Assembly (NCBI GenBank): GCA_017622055.1
Contig: JAGARY010000023.1
Span: 1-8,121, forward strand
Length of the DNA: 8,121 nt
Reading direction: 5' to 3'
Source: Treponema sp.
Lineage (GTDB): Bacteria; Spirochaetota; Spirochaetia; Treponematales; Treponemataceae
Numbering within the stretch: the first letter of the stretch is position 1; the number at the start of each line of letters is the position of its first letter. This document shows positions 6,326 through 8,121 of this stretch, piece by piece. The notes under the pieces were generated by a model. That model was given only the letters and a program-made list of their open reading frames with translations. It did not search any database and was not told the origin of the DNA. The position numbers and the translations under genes were made by a program.

Positions 6326-7675
6326 TTATAATGCGGTAAGCATAAAAAGTGGTAAAAATGTTATTCCGTCCTGAATTTTATATTCACCTTCGTGAAACAC
6401 AAAGGCCTCACAAAGTTGGTCTGGAAATTTTTTCATAAACTTTTTTATAGAAGAAAGTGCATAGTTTTTACCACTTTTTATTTCTAACGGATAGATGTTA
6501 TGCTTATTTGTAACAGATGTTTTTGCCACAAGAAAATCTATTTCCATTCGTGATTCAGAATCTTCCCGGCTGGAATTTGTATAAAAATATAACGAATGTC
6601 CATTTGCGGTAAGCATTTGAGCCACAATGTTTTCCATTATGTTTCCAAAATTTACAGCAAGTTTATCTAACATCAGTTTTTTGTAGATTTCTTCTGATAC
6701 AATGCCATTTTCATCAAAAGTATGACTAATTAAAAGTCCTGTATCTGCCATAAAACATTTCATTGTGGTTCGTTCTTTATTCATTTTTAAACCTACAGAT
6801 GGTTCGGTTGTGTTATAGCATGGAGTCATAATACCAGAATCTTTAAGCCAAAAAAATGCGTCCTCATATCCTCTAAATCTTGCCTCGCTTTCTAAATCTG
6901 CAAATTTAAACGCTTTGTCGTGTTTTTGAAGTTGTGAAGGAATTTCGTCGAATATTGCAGTTACTTTTTCTACATCTTTTGAAGCATATTTTTGAATATC
7001 ATTTCTATACAAAGTCAGAATATCTCGTTTTATACGATCTGTTTTTTCAAAATCACGTGTTTCGGCAAAAATTGCCACTGCTTTTGGCATTCCTCCAACT
7101 ATTATATACTGTCTGAAAAGTGTATTTATTTTTCTGTACAGTGGCCCAAAATTTCCCCTTTTTTTAAACATCTCTTTTATTGTTGGAACAGTTATTTCAT
7201 CACCTAAGGCCCAGCAAAATTCTTCAAAATCCATTGGATGCATTTTTATATGTCTTTCTTCTGACGGAATCTGGATATCCTTAACATTCATTTTTATGGA
7301 AATAAGAGAACCTGTTTCAATGTAATCGTAGCGATTATCTTTTACAAGATATTTTATTGCAGCCCTTGCCTTTGGAAAAAGCTGAACTTCATCAAATATA
7401 ATAAGAGATTTACCCTCAATTAGTTTTACTCCGTAAATTGTGCTCAACATCATAAAAAAGGTGTCCAAATCATTTAGATACAACTCAAAAAGAGATTTTA
7501 CGTCGTCGCCAACAAGGTTAAAATCAATAAGAATATAAGATTCGTACTCATTTTTTGCAAATTCTTCAATTATATAGCTTTTCCCAATTCGCCTTGCACC
7601 ATCAACCATCAGAGCACATTCTCTTGCATCGTTCTTTTTCCATTGGATAAAATCTTCATAAATTTTTCGTTTCAT
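6326..7675 (-). CDS. AAA ATPase with C-terminal DUF4143/PD-(D/E)XK-like domain (subfamily B)
   Basis: 449 residues from ATG at 7675. Walker A is GARRIGKS at 26-33, Walker B is LIIFDE at 91-96 and an ETGS sensor-like motif is at 120-123. The C-terminal region keeps the full nuclease-like pattern MEIDFLV...YPLEIKSGK, with Asp380, Glu398 and Lys400 in the positions of D...E-x-K, unlike the first ATPase in this window. The central part (about 200-330) is helical and likely includes the family's winged helix. A GTG at 7684 would add three residues, but ATG 7675 has AAAGGTG six bases upstream, while the GTG has no ribosome site and is itself part of that site. The two ATPases differ in length and in the segments between motifs, so they are not a recent duplication. 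Function is not established; four direct repeats over its promoter suggest dedicated regulation. Confidence 0.9.
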   Translation of the reverse strand: MKRKIYEDFIQWKKNDARECALMVDGARRIGKSYIIEEFAKNEYESYILIDFNLVGDDVKSLFELYLNDLDTFFMMLSTIYGVKLIEGKSLIIFDEVQLFPKARAAIKYLVKDNRYDYIETGSLISIKMNVKDIQIPSEERHIKMHPMDFEEFCWALGDEITVPTIKEMFKKRGNFGPLYRKINTLFRQYIIVGGMPKAVAIFAETRDFEKTDRIKRDILTLYRNDIQKYASKDVEKVTAIFDEIPSQLQKHDKAFKFADLESEARFRGYEDAFFWLKDSGIMTPCYNTTEPSVGLKMNKERTTMKCFMADTGLLISHTFDENGIVSEEIYKKLMLDKLAVNFGNIMENIVAQMLTANGHSLYFYTNSSREDSESRMEIDFLVAKTSVTNKHNIYPLEIKSGKNYALSSIKKFMKKFPDQLCEAFVFHEGEYKIQDGITFLPLFMLTAL

Positions 7676-7681
7676 ACTTTG

Positions 7682-7793
7682 CACCTTTTCAAGAAAATTA
7701 TAATATCAAACTCTCACCTTTTCAAGATTTTTTGAACACTAAATTGCACGTTTTCAAGGTTTTTTTTAAGTATAAATTTCACACCTTTTCAAG
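7682..7793. repeat. Four 12-bp direct repeats over the ATPase 2 promoter
   Basis: Plus-strand unit CACCTTTTCAAG at 7682-7693, 7715-7726 and 7782-7793, and CACGTTTTCAAG at 7747-7758 (one mismatch). Start-to-start distances are 33, 32 and 35 bp, about three helical turns, which puts all four on nearly the same face of the DNA. Similarity extends to A/T-rich flanks on the CAAG side. Read in the direction of the gene the unit is CTTGAAAAGGTG. The first copy supplies the ribosome site and covers the transcription start; the second contains the -35 box. This is the layout of an iteron-like operator. Confidence 0.85.
7697..7725 (-). promoter_or_regulatory. Promoter of ATPase 2
   Basis: On the minus strand TTGAAA (plus 7720-7725), an exact 17-bp spacer and a consensus TATAAT (plus 7697-7702). 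The -35 box lies inside the second direct repeat. The predicted start is near 7690, inside the first repeat, giving a leader of about 15 bases whose AAAGGTG serves as ribosome site for ATG 7675. A repeat-binding protein would therefore compete directly with RNA polymerase. Confidence 0.7.
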
Positions 7794-7835
7794 ATTTTTA
7801 AGCGATATCAAGAAAAAAAACAAAAAAATCTCCCC

Positions 7836-7864
7836 TTGACAAAAATCATCTATCCTTGTAATTT
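7836..7864 (+). promoter_or_regulatory. Predicted promoter of ddh
   Basis: A consensus -35 TTGACA (7836-7841), a 17-bp spacer and a weak -10 TAATTT (7859-7864). TATAGT at 7868-7873 is a better -10 by sequence but is 26 bp from the -35. Transcription would start near 7871, giving a leader of about 65 bases. That leader can form only short hairpins (GTGTT/AACAC, 7872-7897) and I see no known riboswitch in it. Confidence 0.5.
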
Positions 7865-7936
7865 ATTTATAGTGTTTCTAAAAAGAACTACTAACACAAG
7901 CAAAGTAATTTACCAACTTTTTGGAGGAAAATAAAA

Positions 7937-8121
7937 ATGAAAATTGGAATTTTGGGATACGGAAACCTTGGAAAAGGCGTTGAATGTGCCATCAAACAAA
8001 ATGCAGATTGTGAGCTTGTGGCAGTTTTTACTCGTCGCGACCCTAGCACTGTAAAACTTTTAACAGAAGGTGTTCCTGTTGTAAAAATTGATGATATTTT
8101 GTCTTACAAAGATAAAATTGA
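7937..8121 (+). CDS. ddh: meso-Diaminopimelate dehydrogenase (N-terminal part, runs off the edge)
   Basis: The first 61 residues are present; the gene continues past the right edge. They begin MKIGILGYGNLGKGVE, a Rossmann NADP-binding fold with GYGNLG at 7-12, and continue to LVAVFTRRDP, where Arg33-Arg34 are placed to bind the NADP 2'-phosphate. Both motifs are characteristic of Ddh, which makes meso-diaminopimelate in one step from tetrahydrodipicolinate, ammonia and NADPH, for lysine and peptidoglycan. ATG 7937 follows GGAGG (7923-7927) by nine bases. Other members of the Gfo/Idh-like Rossmann group are possible, but the GYGNLG...FTRRDP combination favours Ddh. Confidence 0.85.
   Translation, partial: MKIGILGYGNLGKGVECAIKQNADCELVAVFTRRDPSTVKLLTEGVPVVKIDDILSYKDKI

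Noticed and set aside
185..7684. Composite mobile element bounded by the two ATPase genes
   Set aside because: There are no transposase, integrase, terminal repeats or target duplication. The repeats at the two ends differ in sequence and layout, and ordinary chromosomal genes lie between.
7682..7793. CRISPR array
   Set aside because: The repeats are only 12 bp, the intervening sequences 20-23 bp, there are no cas genes, and a consensus promoter and ribosome site are built into the repeats.
7865..7936. Lysine riboswitch ahead of ddh
   Set aside because: The leader is only about 65 bases, far shorter than a lysine riboswitch, and can form only 4-5 bp hairpins.

Overview
This AT-rich window (roughly one third G+C) looks like chromosome of a host-associated spirochaete, most likely Treponema. 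The reasons are its composition, a CotH-family lipoprotein with a relaxed spirochaete-style lipobox (FSSC), meso-diaminopimelate dehydrogenase, and the mix of GGAGG-type ribosome sites with starts that have none. The assignment is inference: there is no rRNA or other marker gene here.

Layout, left to right. (1) The last 20 codons of an unidentified gene end at 63. (2) Two long palindromes with 40-bp period overlap a promoter whose predicted start point is the A of the ATG of an AAA ATPase/DUF4143 gene (185-1381). (3) A two-gene ThrE-type exporter follows: the N-terminal half (1473-2249) and the C-terminal half (2236-2691) overlap by 14 bp. (4) A small Dabb-domain protein is on the minus strand (2699-3001), ending 7 bp from the exporter operon. 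(5) Divergent promoters separate it from a CotH-kinase-like lipoprotein gene (3133-5334) that is broken by two opposite single-base frame changes. (6) A G+C-rich, hairpin-rich intergenic element lies at about 5390-5497. (7) A Bax-inhibitor-1/YccA membrane protein (5509-6207) and a second AAA/DUF4143 ATPase (6326-7675) are both on the minus strand. (8) Upstream of that ATPase are four 12-bp direct repeats at 32-35 bp spacing, laid over its promoter. (9) The start of ddh, for lysine/peptidoglycan precursor synthesis, runs off the right edge.

The most notable signal is that both ATPase genes, from clearly different subfamilies, carry their own multi-copy repeat array exactly over their own promoter. 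One array is made of paired inverted repeats and the other of helically phased direct repeats, and both are built around a TGAAAA core. This suggests each ATPase, or a partner, controls its own synthesis through a dedicated operator array. I infer this from position and sequence; no function has been shown here. The remaining genes look like ordinary housekeeping or accessory genes that are not functionally linked to each other.
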